Assembly: GCA_947466075.1 (NCBI GenBank) | Contig: CANIBP010000011.1 | Span: forward strand, 43,499-107,498 | From: Verrucomicrobiaceae bacterium | GTDB taxonomy: Bacteria > Verrucomicrobiota > Verrucomicrobiia > Verrucomicrobiales > Verrucomicrobiaceae | Direction: 5' to 3' | Length of the DNA stretch: 64,000 nt | In this document: positions 13,816 through 20,742 of the stretch, piece after piece | How the letters are laid out: every line of letters begins with the position of its first letter | How positions within the stretch are numbered: the first letter of the stretch is position 1 | Translations under genes and position numbers: made by a program | The notes under the pieces: generated by a model | The model's database searches: none | Seen by the model: the letters and a program-made list of their open reading frames with translations, nothing else | Told to the model about the DNA's origin: nothing

Positions 13816-13895
13816 CTGGTCAACCAACCTCTGTGATCGTGCGCCGTGATCTAAGCAGCACCAACTCATCCACTGCGGCCACCTTCACCGCTTAG
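8568..13895 (+). CDS. Giant SdrD-B repeat surface protein, segment 2 (between two in-frame TAG codons)
   Basis: This segment is in the same frame as segment 1 and consists almost only of SdrD-B modules: the second half of the interrupted one, then ten complete modules starting near 8970, 9430, 9895, 10391, 10865, 11332, 11823, 12315, 12815 and 13303. Each begins with a motif like VGNLVFxDxNxNG and ends with LTIDFGF, and is about 155-165 residues long. The GTG at 8568 is only the first possible start after the amber codon; no promoter, ribosome site or signal peptide supports independent translation. It ends at TAG 13893-13895 in the context FTA-stop-QSQNSLSGLN. Verrucomicrobial proteins commonly have FxAWQ there, so a Trp codon (TGG to TAG) is the likely ancestor. 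Treat as the middle of one gene. Confidence 0.8.
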   Translation: MNGNSADGAESRIGWTYTDTNGHYYFSGQAPGVYQVQIPDSNFVDGLPLAGSGYSSPISSILDDQIDGDDSGRQPGGPKTLVSSPLITLTPGTEPLGNGTTGAEHARGGELDNYTVDANGDMTIDFGFVEPGIMGIGNLVFVDANGNNRFDVGEGRDEAAIELYRWGDTPGVTQPVASTVTANGGLFLFSNLWQGQYFLHLPAPQFEANGSLRGLFSLPGFSNGDDDTGEDSRDSDTPWITGISSGVINLVRDSAPSDNGTETGFDSSTDLNDLNIDLTVDIGLFRPVALGNLVFADNNSNGHYDSGEGQPGVRLELYADTQFPGVDNPLAFTTSDSAGRYGFSFLRPGNYMVHIPASQFLSNGPLYQRISILEGLVGDDDVGEDGINNGEPVLNGVSSLVISLFPGNAPTDDSGESGFENTADNQVDAATDLTIDFGFQTPVGVGNLVYIDSNENGFADAGEGVDGVTVELYRGNQTPGFGIPIFSRITGNGGRYFFDSLPAGSYILNIPPSEFEPGRPLYGLESAAGASSVTAVLDDNIPNNENGIDDPTPFLNGIRSGVFTLAVNAEPVDVNGEGGAFNDIDSFDDNNYDLTLDFGFAASNPNGVGVGNLVFIDLNGNGTYDAGEGIDGVKVKLFAAAADPLTASAISTITTSNGGSYLFSNLAAGDYKVFIPPSEFAAGKPLSGWRSIPGVGGDNGVDDNQDENGSDATDPSATGIVSTVFHLAPDEEPTNSLGEFGGNAYTDDVNDDNTDLTIDFGFFRSVGVGNLVFIDANYNGRADAGEGVGGVTLELYRESMNGAVPSYSLFAQVTSATDGTYFFSDLTASRYFVRVPASQFDFGMPLYLHASSLGVQSGDDQLGEDGIDDGNPSSNGVQTAVFELSTTNSPTGSQEGGHLGSSDDLNDMAVNLTIDFGFVPQVSIGNLVFNDANNDGIFDPNTETGIDGVTVELWSNQTAAATAVTTTTTYGGGLYNFNVAPGGYYVRVPATNFADGQPLANRVPSKPASAGSGSITTTAGDDDAAQDGYTTSSVLVDGARTALFTILPANAPMAATNETGYLSETDDYADANIDLTVDLGFSPKPLSVGNLVFRDLNSNGHYDSADFGVPGIKVCLFKSGDNPAINSPAHEVITGIDGTFLLNAYEAGEYFMHIPASEFGGSSLLAGSLSVTGYGNDDGSDDDVGENGLDATSPATTGVSSIVFELAYDTEPLDTTTETGFQATQDSINDGDVDLTIDFGFTGGVLPNLMSIGNLVFNDANNNGVADPGEGVPGVWMLLYSGSGNVGSSGAIRSTFTDANGRYIFNNLSPGIYTAHVAADNFKESISINGSALGNGPLFRKVSLRGYQVSVGDDNLGEDGVDVQNPEQVGVTAPPVNLTANAAPTGALEGGFQGSSDDATDNRVNLTIDFGFATRIGLGNLVFRDINADGKFQTGVDAGIAGVSVEVVHVNTSNNLENVIGVTTTNANGAYILWVPPALTPNMYKLRIPADQFGTPGMLSFLEPSVLTTNGYDDGSNQDAVPTANPATTGAYTNAYNFSLGSQPTDTDGRETGYDMTSDNAEDANVNLTLDFGLKPKAMMVGNLIFRDVNGNGTFESGIDPPIPNVTVRLFQSSQLITDTPVSEAVSAANGTYLLYAKSAAAYYVHIPDAMFATGAPLNGFVSVAGTGNVANTTNADTAKDDRVDENGIDGTAPASAGVSSGIINLAYGSMPVNSSPTASTGENGFEAFMDDAADSSGMMTIDFAFAPPAGQPTSVIVRRDLSSTNSSTAATFTA
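13893..13895 (+). other. Second in-frame amber codon, before the C-terminal module
   Basis: GCT TAG CAG TCA CAG AAC separates the last SdrD-B module from the C-terminal domain. The downstream sequence QSQNSLSGLNNPNDDPDADG continues in frame to an EYALGTP motif. Trp (TGG) is expected, so one G-to-A transition would create the stop. Confidence 0.85.
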
Positions 13896-13967
13896 CAGTC
13901 ACAGAACAGCCTGAGCGGTCTAAATAATCCGAATGACGATCCTGACGCCGATGGTCTCACCAATCTG

Positions 13968-15062
13968 GTGGAATACGCGCTTGGCACACCTGCCAAGAGT
14001 GGGGTCGGGAACAATCGCTTCCGCCTCGAAGTCAATGCCACCACGGGTGCCGTTGATGCGTTGGTCACACGCCCTACAGGTGAACATCGTGATCTTCGTT
14101 ACCTTCTCGAAGGAAGCAATGATCTCATCGCTTGGACATCGCTTACCGTCACTCCAGCACTTCAAGTCGGGACCAATCAGACTGAAACTCTGCGTTTTGG
14201 CAATGTCACCACTGCCTTCCTGCGCCTCAAGGTGGCACTTGATGCCGACCTCGATGGCACACCCGAAGCAAGTGCTATCACAGGTGAGGAGGGCTGGTCA
14301 CGCCGCATCTTCCCAGTCGGACGGCAGACGCTGTCTATGCCGCTGCTGAAGCCTGCCGTATTCACTGGTCGTGTCGTCAGAGTCACCGGCACGCAGATCA
14401 CTCTGCCTGTTACCGTCACACTTCCCAGCGGTGCGCACTACCTCGAAGTCCTCGATGGTCCGCTTGCTGGACAAATCTTTGATTTGGATGCCCAATTCAA
14501 TCTTCCTGCCAGTTTCGCACTTGCCGGTGTGCGAGTCGCTATCCGTCCGCATTGGACGCTCGATTCACTGTTACCTGCCACGACCTTGCAAGCAGCAGCA
14601 ACTCAGGAAAATGCCGACCGCATTCTCTTCTTTGATAGCATCACTAACAGCTTCCAAATCCACTGGCTCAGTCTTGCTACCACTGAGCCGCAATGGCTGC
14701 GCGATGGGGCTGCCTCCGCACGCGTCATTGCCCCGCAGGAAGGTCTATTTGTGCAGATTCGCAGCGCACCTGCTGTGGTTACTTTCCTTGGTTCAGTGCG
14801 CAGCAGCCAACTCGCGTTACCACAGTCCAATGGCACACGCTTCATTGGCACGGGCCTAGTCACACCGCTCGCGCCAAGCGCACAACCCTTCTCCATGGGC
14901 TCTCGCCTGCGCCTCTGGAATGGCGATACCGATGCTGCCGCCGTCAACTATCAGAACTACCTGCTCAACCCGCAGTCACGCTGGATTGACGAAGCCACTG
15001 GTCTTGACGTCACCACCCAGCCGCTACTCGACGCCTTCCGCGCCCATTTTTTGGTCAAATAG
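13968..15062 (+). CDS. Giant surface protein, segment 3: TIGR02597-like C-terminal module
   Basis: This is in frame with the two upstream segments; the GTG at 13968 is merely the first start after the second amber codon, and the real domain begins about 24 codons earlier. The N-terminal part contains DPDADGLTNLVEYALGTP, a motif that commonly opens the C-terminal region of large verrucomicrobial secreted proteins. The rest (TLSMPLLKPAVFTGRV, HYLEVLDGPLAGQIFDL, RPHWTLDSLLP, IAPQEGLFVQIRS) resembles the TIGR02597 family, a lineage-specific module of unknown function. This family assignment is from memory of the motif order. The segment ends in a genuine TAG at 15060-15062. No PEP-CTERM or LPXTG anchor is visible, so surface attachment must use another route. 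Confidence 0.7.
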   Translation: MEYALGTPAKSGVGNNRFRLEVNATTGAVDALVTRPTGEHRDLRYLLEGSNDLIAWTSLTVTPALQVGTNQTETLRFGNVTTAFLRLKVALDADLDGTPEASAITGEEGWSRRIFPVGRQTLSMPLLKPAVFTGRVVRVTGTQITLPVTVTLPSGAHYLEVLDGPLAGQIFDLDAQFNLPASFALAGVRVAIRPHWTLDSLLPATTLQAAATQENADRILFFDSITNSFQIHWLSLATTEPQWLRDGAASARVIAPQEGLFVQIRSAPAVVTFLGSVRSSQLALPQSNGTRFIGTGLVTPLAPSAQPFSMGSRLRLWNGDTDAAAVNYQNYLLNPQSRWIDEATGLDVTTQPLLDAFRAHFLVK

Positions 15063-15073
15063 TGGCGTCGCTG

Positions 15074-15111
15074 GTTTTTGATCCTTGAATTTTGAACCCT
15101 GAACCGCGAAC
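15074..15111 (+). repeat. Short degenerate TTGAAcc-type heptad repeat
   Basis: The gap between the giant gene and the L,D-transpeptidase contains a run of TTGA(A/T)CC-like heptads (ttgatcc, ttgaatt, ttgaacc, ctgaacc). A similar short run in the opposite sense lies at 59431-59458, also just upstream of a small gene. It may be a small dispersed intergenic repeat; its function is unknown. Confidence 0.4.
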
Positions 15112-15119
15112 TCTCGCGC

Positions 15120-15740
15120 ATGGTTCCACGTTTTCTTGTTCTCGCAGTCCTGCTGAGCAGTTGCACTACCGTCCAGACCACGAGCGCTAACGCATTCCGT
15201 TATAGCCGCAAATTCGTCACCAATGACGTTCCGCAGGCCTCACGCCGCATGTGGGAGCGGGTGAGCGGGTTGTTTCGCGAGGGTGATGGCTCGTTCTGGT
15301 ATGCCGATCAGATGTACGGCAAACCCAGCATCGTGATCAACCTTGGTGAGCAGCGGGTGTATCTGTTTAAGGATGGACAACTCGCTGGCGGGTCACCGAT
15401 TTCCTCCGGTTCCGAAGGCTACAACACGAAACCAGGCAGCTACCACATCATGGAGAAGGATATCGGCCACAAATCCTCCATCTATGGCGACTACGAGGAC
15501 TACCTCGGCAACGTGATCATGCAGAACATCGACAACCGCAAAGACCCGCGCCCGCCGGGCACGCGATTTGAAGGTGCGAAGATGTTTTACTTCATGCGTG
15601 TGTATGGCGGCGTTGGCATGCATCAAGGTTTTCTGCCCGGTTATGCCGCTTCGCATGGTTGTATCCGGCTTCCAGGACATATGGCGGAGAAATTCTTCCA
15701 GCAGGTCGCGGTGGGGACGCCGGTGGAGATTGTGCCATGA
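15120..15740 (+). CDS. L,D-transpeptidase (YkuD family) lipoprotein
   Basis: A 206-residue protein with a lipobox (LLSSC, Cys15) after a short hydrophobic signal, so it is probably a periplasmic lipoprotein. The YkuD domain covers about residues 69-206: VINLGEQRVYLFKDG opens it, and the catalytic motif SHGCIRLP (His179, Cys181) lies near the end. These enzymes form 3-3 peptidoglycan cross-links or attach proteins to peptidoglycan. GMHQG at 166-170 matches the family's conserved upstream His. The gene begins 58 bp after the giant surface protein in the same direction and may be cotranscribed. Substrate cannot be told from sequence. Confidence 0.88.
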   Translation: MVPRFLVLAVLLSSCTTVQTTSANAFRYSRKFVTNDVPQASRRMWERVSGLFREGDGSFWYADQMYGKPSIVINLGEQRVYLFKDGQLAGGSPISSGSEGYNTKPGSYHIMEKDIGHKSSIYGDYEDYLGNVIMQNIDNRKDPRPPGTRFEGAKMFYFMRVYGGVGMHQGFLPGYAASHGCIRLPGHMAEKFFQQVAVGTPVEIVP

Positions 15741-15849
15741 TTTGCAACACTCGATGTTTTTCCCGCTACAACTGCCGTCCTTCCTGAGACTGATGTCTGA
15801 CGCAAAGATCTTGCGCTCAAGCGTGAAACTCCAACATTCTCCTCCAACC

Positions 15850-16491
15850 ATGAAACGAATCCAATTTACCACACTGCTGTGTCTGCTGACACTGTCTGTT
15901 TCCCGTTTGTCGCAGGCAGGGCCGGTGACAGCCGATGGCGAGAAACTGCTGGCCTTTCTGGATGCCATGCATGTCGAGGAGCATTGGATCGCGGGTGCGA
16001 TAGTGGACTGGAAAACGGGCGAACCGACCGGGCAGGCGGTGAAGGATGATGGCAAGCACACGCATTGCAGCCAGTTCGCAGCCGCCGCGTGTGAGCGCAC
16101 GGGCATCTATTTATTGCGTCCGCCGGAACATAGCGCCGTCTTGCTGGCCAATGCACAGTATGAATGGCTGCTCGAGCAGGGCCGCAAGAAAGGCTGGACC
16201 GCTGTGGCAGAAGGAAGGGAAGCACAAGAACTGGCGAACCAAGGAACGGTGGTTGTGGCGGTTTACAAAAATCAAGATGCGCAGAAGTCCGGCCACATCG
16301 CCATGATCCGCCCGAGCACGAAGAGCATCGCGCAGATCAAGGCCGAAGGACCACAGGTCACTCAGGCTGGTGGCACGAATCACAATTCATGCAGCCTCAA
16401 AGAGGGTTTTAGCAATCACCGCGCGGCATATGAAAAAGGTGAAATTCTTTTCTTTGCCCATGCGAAGCCTCGTGCTGGCAAAAAGCCGTGA
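15850..16491 (+). CDS. Secreted Cys/His protein, possibly a CHAP/NlpC-P60-like hydrolase
   Basis: A 213-residue protein with a Sec signal peptide (MKRIQFTTLLCLLTLSVSRL, cleavage near SQA-GP). After the signal it has HTHCSQFAAAACERTG (Cys73) and later QKSGHIAMIRP (His149). The Cys followed about 75 residues later by a His in a GH-hydrophobic context resembles the catalytic pair of CHAP or NlpC/P60 amidases, but overall similarity is weak, so the enzyme call is inference. ATG at 15850 was chosen over earlier in-frame starts because it gives the signal peptide. The 109-bp gap to the upstream L,D-transpeptidase holds no clear promoter or terminator. It converges on the ABC ATPase gene. Confidence 0.6.
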   Translation: MKRIQFTTLLCLLTLSVSRLSQAGPVTADGEKLLAFLDAMHVEEHWIAGAIVDWKTGEPTGQAVKDDGKHTHCSQFAAAACERTGIYLLRPPEHSAVLLANAQYEWLLEQGRKKGWTAVAEGREAQELANQGTVVVAVYKNQDAQKSGHIAMIRPSTKSIAQIKAEGPQVTQAGGTNHNSCSLKEGFSNHRAAYEKGEILFFAHAKPRAGKKP

Positions 16492-16505
16492 CGGAACAGT
16501 TCTTG

Positions 16506-17258
16506 TTAAAGCGCCTCGCCGTGCAGTAATCCCCGTGGCACTGGATGCTGCTCATCCACATCATGCACCTCGATGATCTTACCGTCGTCCATGCTGGCGA
16601 TGCGGTTGGCATGATGAAAGATGCGGTTGTCGTGCGTCACGATGAGCACGGCTCGATCACTGCCGCGTGCGACGCTTTCGAAGAGTTCCATCACCACATG
16701 ACCATTCTTCGCGTCTAGTGCCGCGGTCGGTTCGTCGCAGATGATGAGCTTCGGCTCATGCACCAGCGCACGGGCGATAGCGACGCGCTGCTGCTGCCCA
16801 CCGGAGAGCTGGGATGGCCGGCGCTTCACGAAATCGCCCATGCCAACCTGCGCCAGCACCTCACGCGCGCGTTTTTCTGCCTTCGAAGCAGCCACGCCCT
16901 GAATGAGCAGCGGCACGCTCACATTCTCCGCGCAAGTCAGCGTCGGGATCAGATTGAAGGTTTGGAAGATGAAACCGATGTGATGGGCGCGAAACCTAGT
17001 GATCGCTGCCGTGCTCATTCTGCGAAGATCATGACCGAAGACGTTCAATTCGCCTTCATCTGCATCCAGGGTGCCGGCAATGATGCTAATGAGAGTGGTT
17101 TTGCCACAACCTGAAGGCCCCACGAGCATCGTGATGTCCCCTTGCCGTACCTCCAGATTGATGCGCTTGAGCACCTGCAGCCGCGAACCACCGTCGCCGA
17201 AGCTTTTGGAGATGCCCTGCACGTTTGCTGCGAGCTGGCTGTTTGCGCTGGTTGTCAT
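16506..17258 (-). CDS. ABC transporter ATP-binding protein, LolD/DevA-like
   Basis: A 250-residue ATPase with all motifs: Walker [10 protein letters not shown] (47-55), Q-loop [10 protein letters not shown], signature LSGGQQQR, Walker [13 protein letters not shown] and switch His in VTHD. The MacB/LolD-type ATPases that power FtsX-like permeases look like this. The ATG at 17258 was chosen because it lies 11 bp downstream of the preceding stop; an upstream in-frame start would overlap that gene and add an Arg/Cys-rich tail unlike the family. It is the last gene of the Tol-Pal run, and no permease or membrane-fusion partner is encoded beside it, so its partner is elsewhere. Confidence 0.85.
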   Translation of the reverse strand: MTTSANSQLAANVQGISKSFGDGGSRLQVLKRINLEVRQGDITMLVGPSGCGKTTLISIIAGTLDADEGELNVFGHDLRRMSTAAITRFRAHHIGFIFQTFNLIPTLTCAENVSVPLLIQGVAASKAEKRAREVLAQVGMGDFVKRRPSQLSGGQQQRVAIARALVHEPKLIICDEPTAALDAKNGHVVMELFESVARGSDRAVLIVTHDNRIFHHANRIASMDDGKIIEVHDVDEQHPVPRGLLHGEAL

Positions 17259-17269
17259 GCAGCGCTTGA

Positions 17270-18124
17270 TTACGCACCGAACGCGGTGGCGGGGACACCT
17301 TTGGCACCTGGGCGGCAAACGAAAAGACGGCCCGCGAGAGGCTCTTCAAGACCGGACTTGATGCCGGTGGTGATATAGAGATCGCCTAGATCGGGGCCGC
17401 CGAAAGCACAGGCAGTGGTCTCAACGCAGGGGAAGTCGATCTGCGCTTCGATTTTTTTCGTCGCAGGATCAAAGCAGACGACCTTGGCTCCATGGCAGAA
17501 TGCGACCCAGAGACGGTCCTCGCTGTCGATGGTCATGCCGTCGGGCGAGGAGGGATCGGCGCTGGTGTCCCATAATGTGCGCTGGTTGGAGATGTTGCCG
17601 GTGGCGTTGTCGAAGTCGAAGGCGAGGACGCACTTCCGCGGTGTGTCGATGTAATAAAAGGTCTGCGTATCCTGCGTCCAGACGAGACCGTTTGAGATCG
17701 TCACCGGGGCAAACTTCTTCTCAATGCGGTGATCGGTATTCAGGCACCAGAGTGCGCTCACAGGCTGACGCGGGCTGTTCATGTCCATCGTTCCTGCCCA
17801 GAAGCGACCTGCGGGATCGCACTTGCCATCGTTGAAGCGATTCGTTGCGATAGCGGCTTCGGGGTGGATGATGAGCGTGCTTTCGCCACTCGTTTCATCG
17901 AGTGAAAAGATGCCTTTTTCTCCAGCCCAGATGAGGCCGCCACTCGCCCGTGGCACGACAGTGCCGACACGCTGACCCACATCCCAGATCTTTTCTGCGC
18001 CGGTGCTTGGCGTGAATGAGATAATCTTGTGGTCTTCGATATCGACGTAAAGCAGGCGGTCGTTATGCCAGATCGGGCCTTCGCCCCAAACCGAGGTGTA
18101 GTTGCTGATAGGTTCAGGAGACAT
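17270..18124 (-). CDS. SMP-30/gluconolactonase-like protein
   Basis: A 284-residue six-bladed propeller of the SMP-30/gluconolactonase/LRE family. The metal-site motifs are present: EGPIWH (Glu), RFNDGKCDPAGRFWAGTM (Asn), SPDGMTIDSEDRLWVA (Asp), and the closing CAFGGPDLGDLYITT. Members hydrolyse sugar lactones such as gluconolactone in the cytoplasm, using one divalent cation. ATG 18124 was chosen because it starts directly before the first blade; longer in-frame starts have no family-like sequence. It sits 22 bp downstream of pal and 11 bp upstream of the ABC ATPase, so it is probably read through from the tol operon, an unusual neighbour for it. Confidence 0.85.
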   Translation of the reverse strand: MSPEPISNYTSVWGEGPIWHNDRLLYVDIEDHKIISFTPSTGAEKIWDVGQRVGTVVPRASGGLIWAGEKGIFSLDETSGESTLIIHPEAAIATNRFNDGKCDPAGRFWAGTMDMNSPRQPVSALWCLNTDHRIEKKFAPVTISNGLVWTQDTQTFYYIDTPRKCVLAFDFDNATGNISNQRTLWDTSADPSSPDGMTIDSEDRLWVAFCHGAKVVCFDPATKKIEAQIDFPCVETTACAFGGPDLGDLYITTGIKSGLEEPLAGRLFVCRPGAKGVPATAFGA

Positions 18125-18146
18125 GAGAGGGTGCAAACGACTATCC

Positions 18147-18641
18147 TTACTGCTTGTAGATGACCACCACGCCCGATGACGGGCCGCTGGGAGAGAAATC
18201 GTTGCCAAAGCCGACAGTTTGTAGATTGGCGGCTTCAACGCCGAGTTCGATGAGGCGCTGACGCACGGCAAGCGCACGGCGATCCGAAAGGGCGCGAGCG
18301 TGGTCTTCTGGCAGATTGGGTGGCGCATAGCCAGCGATGATCACGCGGCTCTTTTTTTCGGACACCATCTCCTTGGCTAAGCTGCGAACTGTCTGCTCAT
18401 GGGATTCGGTGAGATGAATTCCATCTTGGTCAAAGACCAGCGCCTGACAGGCAGGCTTGAGACCAGTGCTCAATGGAGAAGTAAATCCATCCCGCGGGCC
18501 AAGTGCATAAACGACGGCCTCGTCAGCAGGATTCCGCAGGAACGAGGGCATGGGAATGCTGCCGCAGGAAGAAAGCAGGAGAATAGTGAATGCTGCATAA
18601 GCATTCATGATGGCGGCAAAGGCTGTTCTGAAATTCGTCAT
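18147..18641 (-). CDS. pal: Pal-like OmpA-domain peptidoglycan-associated lipoprotein
   Basis: About 164 residues. A signal peptide with lipobox LLSSC (Cys26) is followed by an OmpA-like domain: IHLTESHEQTVRSLAKEM, VIIAGYAPPNLPEDHARALS and RRALAVRQRLIELG. Pal anchors the outer membrane to peptidoglycan and works with TolB. The position right after tolB supports this. The start is uncertain: ATG 18641 gives a positively charged n-region but lies inside a short dispersed repeat; ATG 18608 gives a shorter signal without a basic residue. The domain is more diverged than typical Pal, but context makes the call fairly safe. Confidence 0.75.
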   Translation of the reverse strand: MTNFRTAFAAIMNAYAAFTILLLSSCGSIPMPSFLRNPADEAVVYALGPRDGFTSPLSTGLKPACQALVFDQDGIHLTESHEQTVRSLAKEMVSEKKSRVIIAGYAPPNLPEDHARALSDRRALAVRQRLIELGVEAANLQTVGFGNDFSPSGPSSGVVVIYKQ

Positions 18642-18657
18642 TCTGATTTTGTCATTT
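18633..18657. repeat. Dispersed GTCATTC/GAATGAC repeat, copy 1
   Basis: The plus strand reads attcgtcattctgattttgt followed by cattt. A nearly identical motif is at 40646-40673. Both sit at the 5' end of a minus-strand gene, and read on that strand supply a run of ATG-ACG words used as a start codon (NDxIRMTN when translated). Confidence 0.6.
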
Positions 18658-18658
18658 C

Positions 18659-19876
18659 CTACCGCATCCAACGGGGTTCGGTGATACGGCCAAAGCCGCG
18701 GAGCAGCGCGCGACGGTTCCCGCTGCGGAGGTCTTGCACAAACAACTCGCCATGCTGGATGTAGGTGAGGAAATGGCCGTTCGGACTCCATGAAGGATGC
18801 TGAGCACCACCAGCCTGCAGGATGTGAGCTCCGCCATTGGGATAGGGCTTGATGGCGACGGCCCACTCGCCTCCTCTGCGTGTGGTGAAGGCGATGTTTC
18901 TGCCGTCAGGCGACCATTCGGGGTCGGTGCAGAAGTGATAGCCGGTGCGCCAACGAAATAGGCGTGAGCTGCCGCCTTCTTTCTGCGGGACTTCGACAAC
19001 AAACAGTTTTGGGCCGTCCCCATCATCGTTGGAGAAGACGATGTGTTTGCCATCAGGATGCCAGGAAGGACTGGCCGGCGCACCAACGGAATCACTCACG
19101 CAAGCGGCGGTGTTGGTGTTGAGGTCACTCACGAAAATCTCGGGATTGCCGATGAAACTCATCACGGCGGCGAGATGCGTGCCATCAGGGGAGAAAGCCG
19201 AGCCAAAACTGCTACCAGGTGTGTCAGTCACACCTCGTTCCCAGCCAACATTGAGATCAAGCAGTCGAATGATTGGGAAACCACTGCGGTAGCTGGTGAA
19301 GGCGACCATGGAGGAGTCAGGCGCTAGTGAGGGAGAGACGGCACCGTGTTTGTCATGCGTGACTTGATGCACATCGCCACCCTCGGCATCACAAACATAG
19401 ATCTGCCGCTTTCCGGTTTTGTCGCACACAAAAACGATGCGACTCGTGGCGAGACCAGGCCTGCCAGTGATGGTGTAAATCACATCGTCGGTGAGCGCTT
19501 TGAGGTTCTCATCGAGACCCGGAGCGGCGTAGCTGCGCTGAAAGAGTTCTTTGCCCTTGGCATCACGGAGTTTGCCAGTGACACGTCCGCCGACGGAAGA
19601 TCCCTCGATGGCGAAATCGATTTTCTCATCGTCTCCGGCCACGAAGAATTCACGTGAGGCTAGTAGTTCTTTACGCAACGCATCCTGGGCGCTGACCGCC
19701 ATGCCACCGGTGAAGGGACCGATCCGAATGCGCGGCATCGATTTCTTCTGCTCCTCACTCTTCGCTTTGTTCCCTAGGCCGATCCAGCCGCGCAGGGTGT
19801 CCATGATTCCAGCCTCAGCTCGTGTGCCGAGGCTGACGGCGAGCGTGAGGATGAGAAGCAGCGCACGGGCGTTCAT
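18659..19876 (-). CDS. tolB: TolB-like periplasmic beta-propeller protein
   Basis: A 405-residue protein with a Sec signal (MNARALLLILTLAVSLGTRA-EA). An N-terminal alpha/beta domain (about 45-150) precedes a WD40-like PD40 propeller with repeats such as VSPSLAPDSSMVAFTS, FSPDGTHLAAV, WHPDGKHIVFSND, WSPDGRNIAFTT and WSPNGHFLTY. This matches TolB, the soluble Tol-Pal component that bridges TolA and Pal. The stop is TAG, showing that amber is a genuine terminator in this genome. It lies between tolA (8-bp gap) and pal in the usual tol order. Confidence 0.88.
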   Translation of the reverse strand: MNARALLLILTLAVSLGTRAEAGIMDTLRGWIGLGNKAKSEEQKKSMPRIRIGPFTGGMAVSAQDALRKELLASREFFVAGDDEKIDFAIEGSSVGGRVTGKLRDAKGKELFQRSYAAPGLDENLKALTDDVIYTITGRPGLATSRIVFVCDKTGKRQIYVCDAEGGDVHQVTHDKHGAVSPSLAPDSSMVAFTSYRSGFPIIRLLDLNVGWERGVTDTPGSSFGSAFSPDGTHLAAVMSFIGNPEIFVSDLNTNTAACVSDSVGAPASPSWHPDGKHIVFSNDDGDGPKLFVVEVPQKEGGSSRLFRWRTGYHFCTDPEWSPDGRNIAFTTRRGGEWAVAIKPYPNGGAHILQAGGAQHPSWSPNGHFLTYIQHGELFVQDLRSGNRRALLRGFGRITEPRWMR

Positions 19877-19884
19877 GGTTGGTT

Positions 19885-20736
19885 TCAGGGCAGCAGGAGA
19901 AAGTTGAGTTCCAGATCGTAGCTGTCTTTGGAGAAATTTGAAGGCAGTGCTGTGGAAATTTTTTTCACTTTGGCCGCCGCCTCAAGGATGGATTGATCTA
20001 GGACATGCGAACGTGAGAATTTGCTCATTTGCGTTTTCAACACGCTGCCATCCTTGCCAATGGAGATGTTCAGTCGTGCCTCACGCTGGGTAGCTGGCAC
20101 AGCATCAATGGGCGGCGCGGTCCACCCGGCCAAAAACGCACGATTCACGGCTTCGTCTATGGGATCGAGGTTCACCTCATCTTCTCCCGTCTCTTTTCCT
20201 GGGAGTGGCACGGGCGGCGGGCGCATGGCATTCAGTCGCGCAAAGTCCATCAGCGTGGGATTGGCCATGGGTGGAGGGGGCACGGCATAAGCACCATAGC
20301 CGCGTTTCTCCGGCGCACGTCGCAGGGTGATGCTGCGATTTGCCGCAGGTTTTGGAGCCGGGATTGCGGGCGCAAACAGTGGCGTGCCAGAATCATTCGG
20401 CACGGCCACCATCTGATGCTGCTGCACGGGTGCAGCGATCAAGGTGGCTTTTTGCACCGGCGGTTCTGCACTCGGTTTCGGCTTTGATTCAGGGGGCGTC
20501 GCTTTGGCTGATTTCGGGGCTGCTGCCAAGGCCTTGGTTTTTGGCGCAGCAGGTGCCGAAGAGGTGAAATCACCGGGCTTCATCCAAGTCAGCGCCTTCT
20601 CCTGGGCGTTGCTGCGGCTGGCACCACTTTCATGCCACCAACACCAGATGCCAAAGGCCACTGCCAGATGCAGCGCTACAATGCAGATCATCGAAGCGGA
20701 GATCGGTTCCAGTGTGGTGGGACGACTGCGTTTCAT
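19885..20736 (-). CDS. tolA: TolA/TonB-like energy-transducing protein
   Basis: A 283-residue protein with one N-terminal membrane segment (SMICIVALHLAVAFGIWCWW), then a long Ala/Pro/Lys-rich periplasmic linker (about 45-180) and a C-terminal TonB-like domain (about 195-283: REARLNISIGKDGSVLKTQ, ILEAAAKVKK). TolA transmits proton-motive-force energy from TolQR to TolB-Pal. Sequence alone would not separate TolA from TonB; its place between tolR and tolB does. It starts 6 bp after tolR ends. Confidence 0.78.
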   Translation of the reverse strand: MKRSRPTTLEPISASMICIVALHLAVAFGIWCWWHESGASRSNAQEKALTWMKPGDFTSSAPAAPKTKALAAAPKSAKATPPESKPKPSAEPPVQKATLIAAPVQQHQMVAVPNDSGTPLFAPAIPAPKPAANRSITLRRAPEKRGYGAYAVPPPPMANPTLMDFARLNAMRPPPVPLPGKETGEDEVNLDPIDEAVNRAFLAGWTAPPIDAVPATQREARLNISIGKDGSVLKTQMSKFSRSHVLDQSILEAAAKVKKISTALPSNFSKDSYDLELNFLLLP

Positions 20737-20742
20737 CTGAAA

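Noticed and set aside
8559..13895. Genome-wide amber (TAG) recoding
   Set aside because: The tolB gene ends properly at TAG (18661-18659) and the giant gene's own final stop is TAG, so at most local suppression or error fits.
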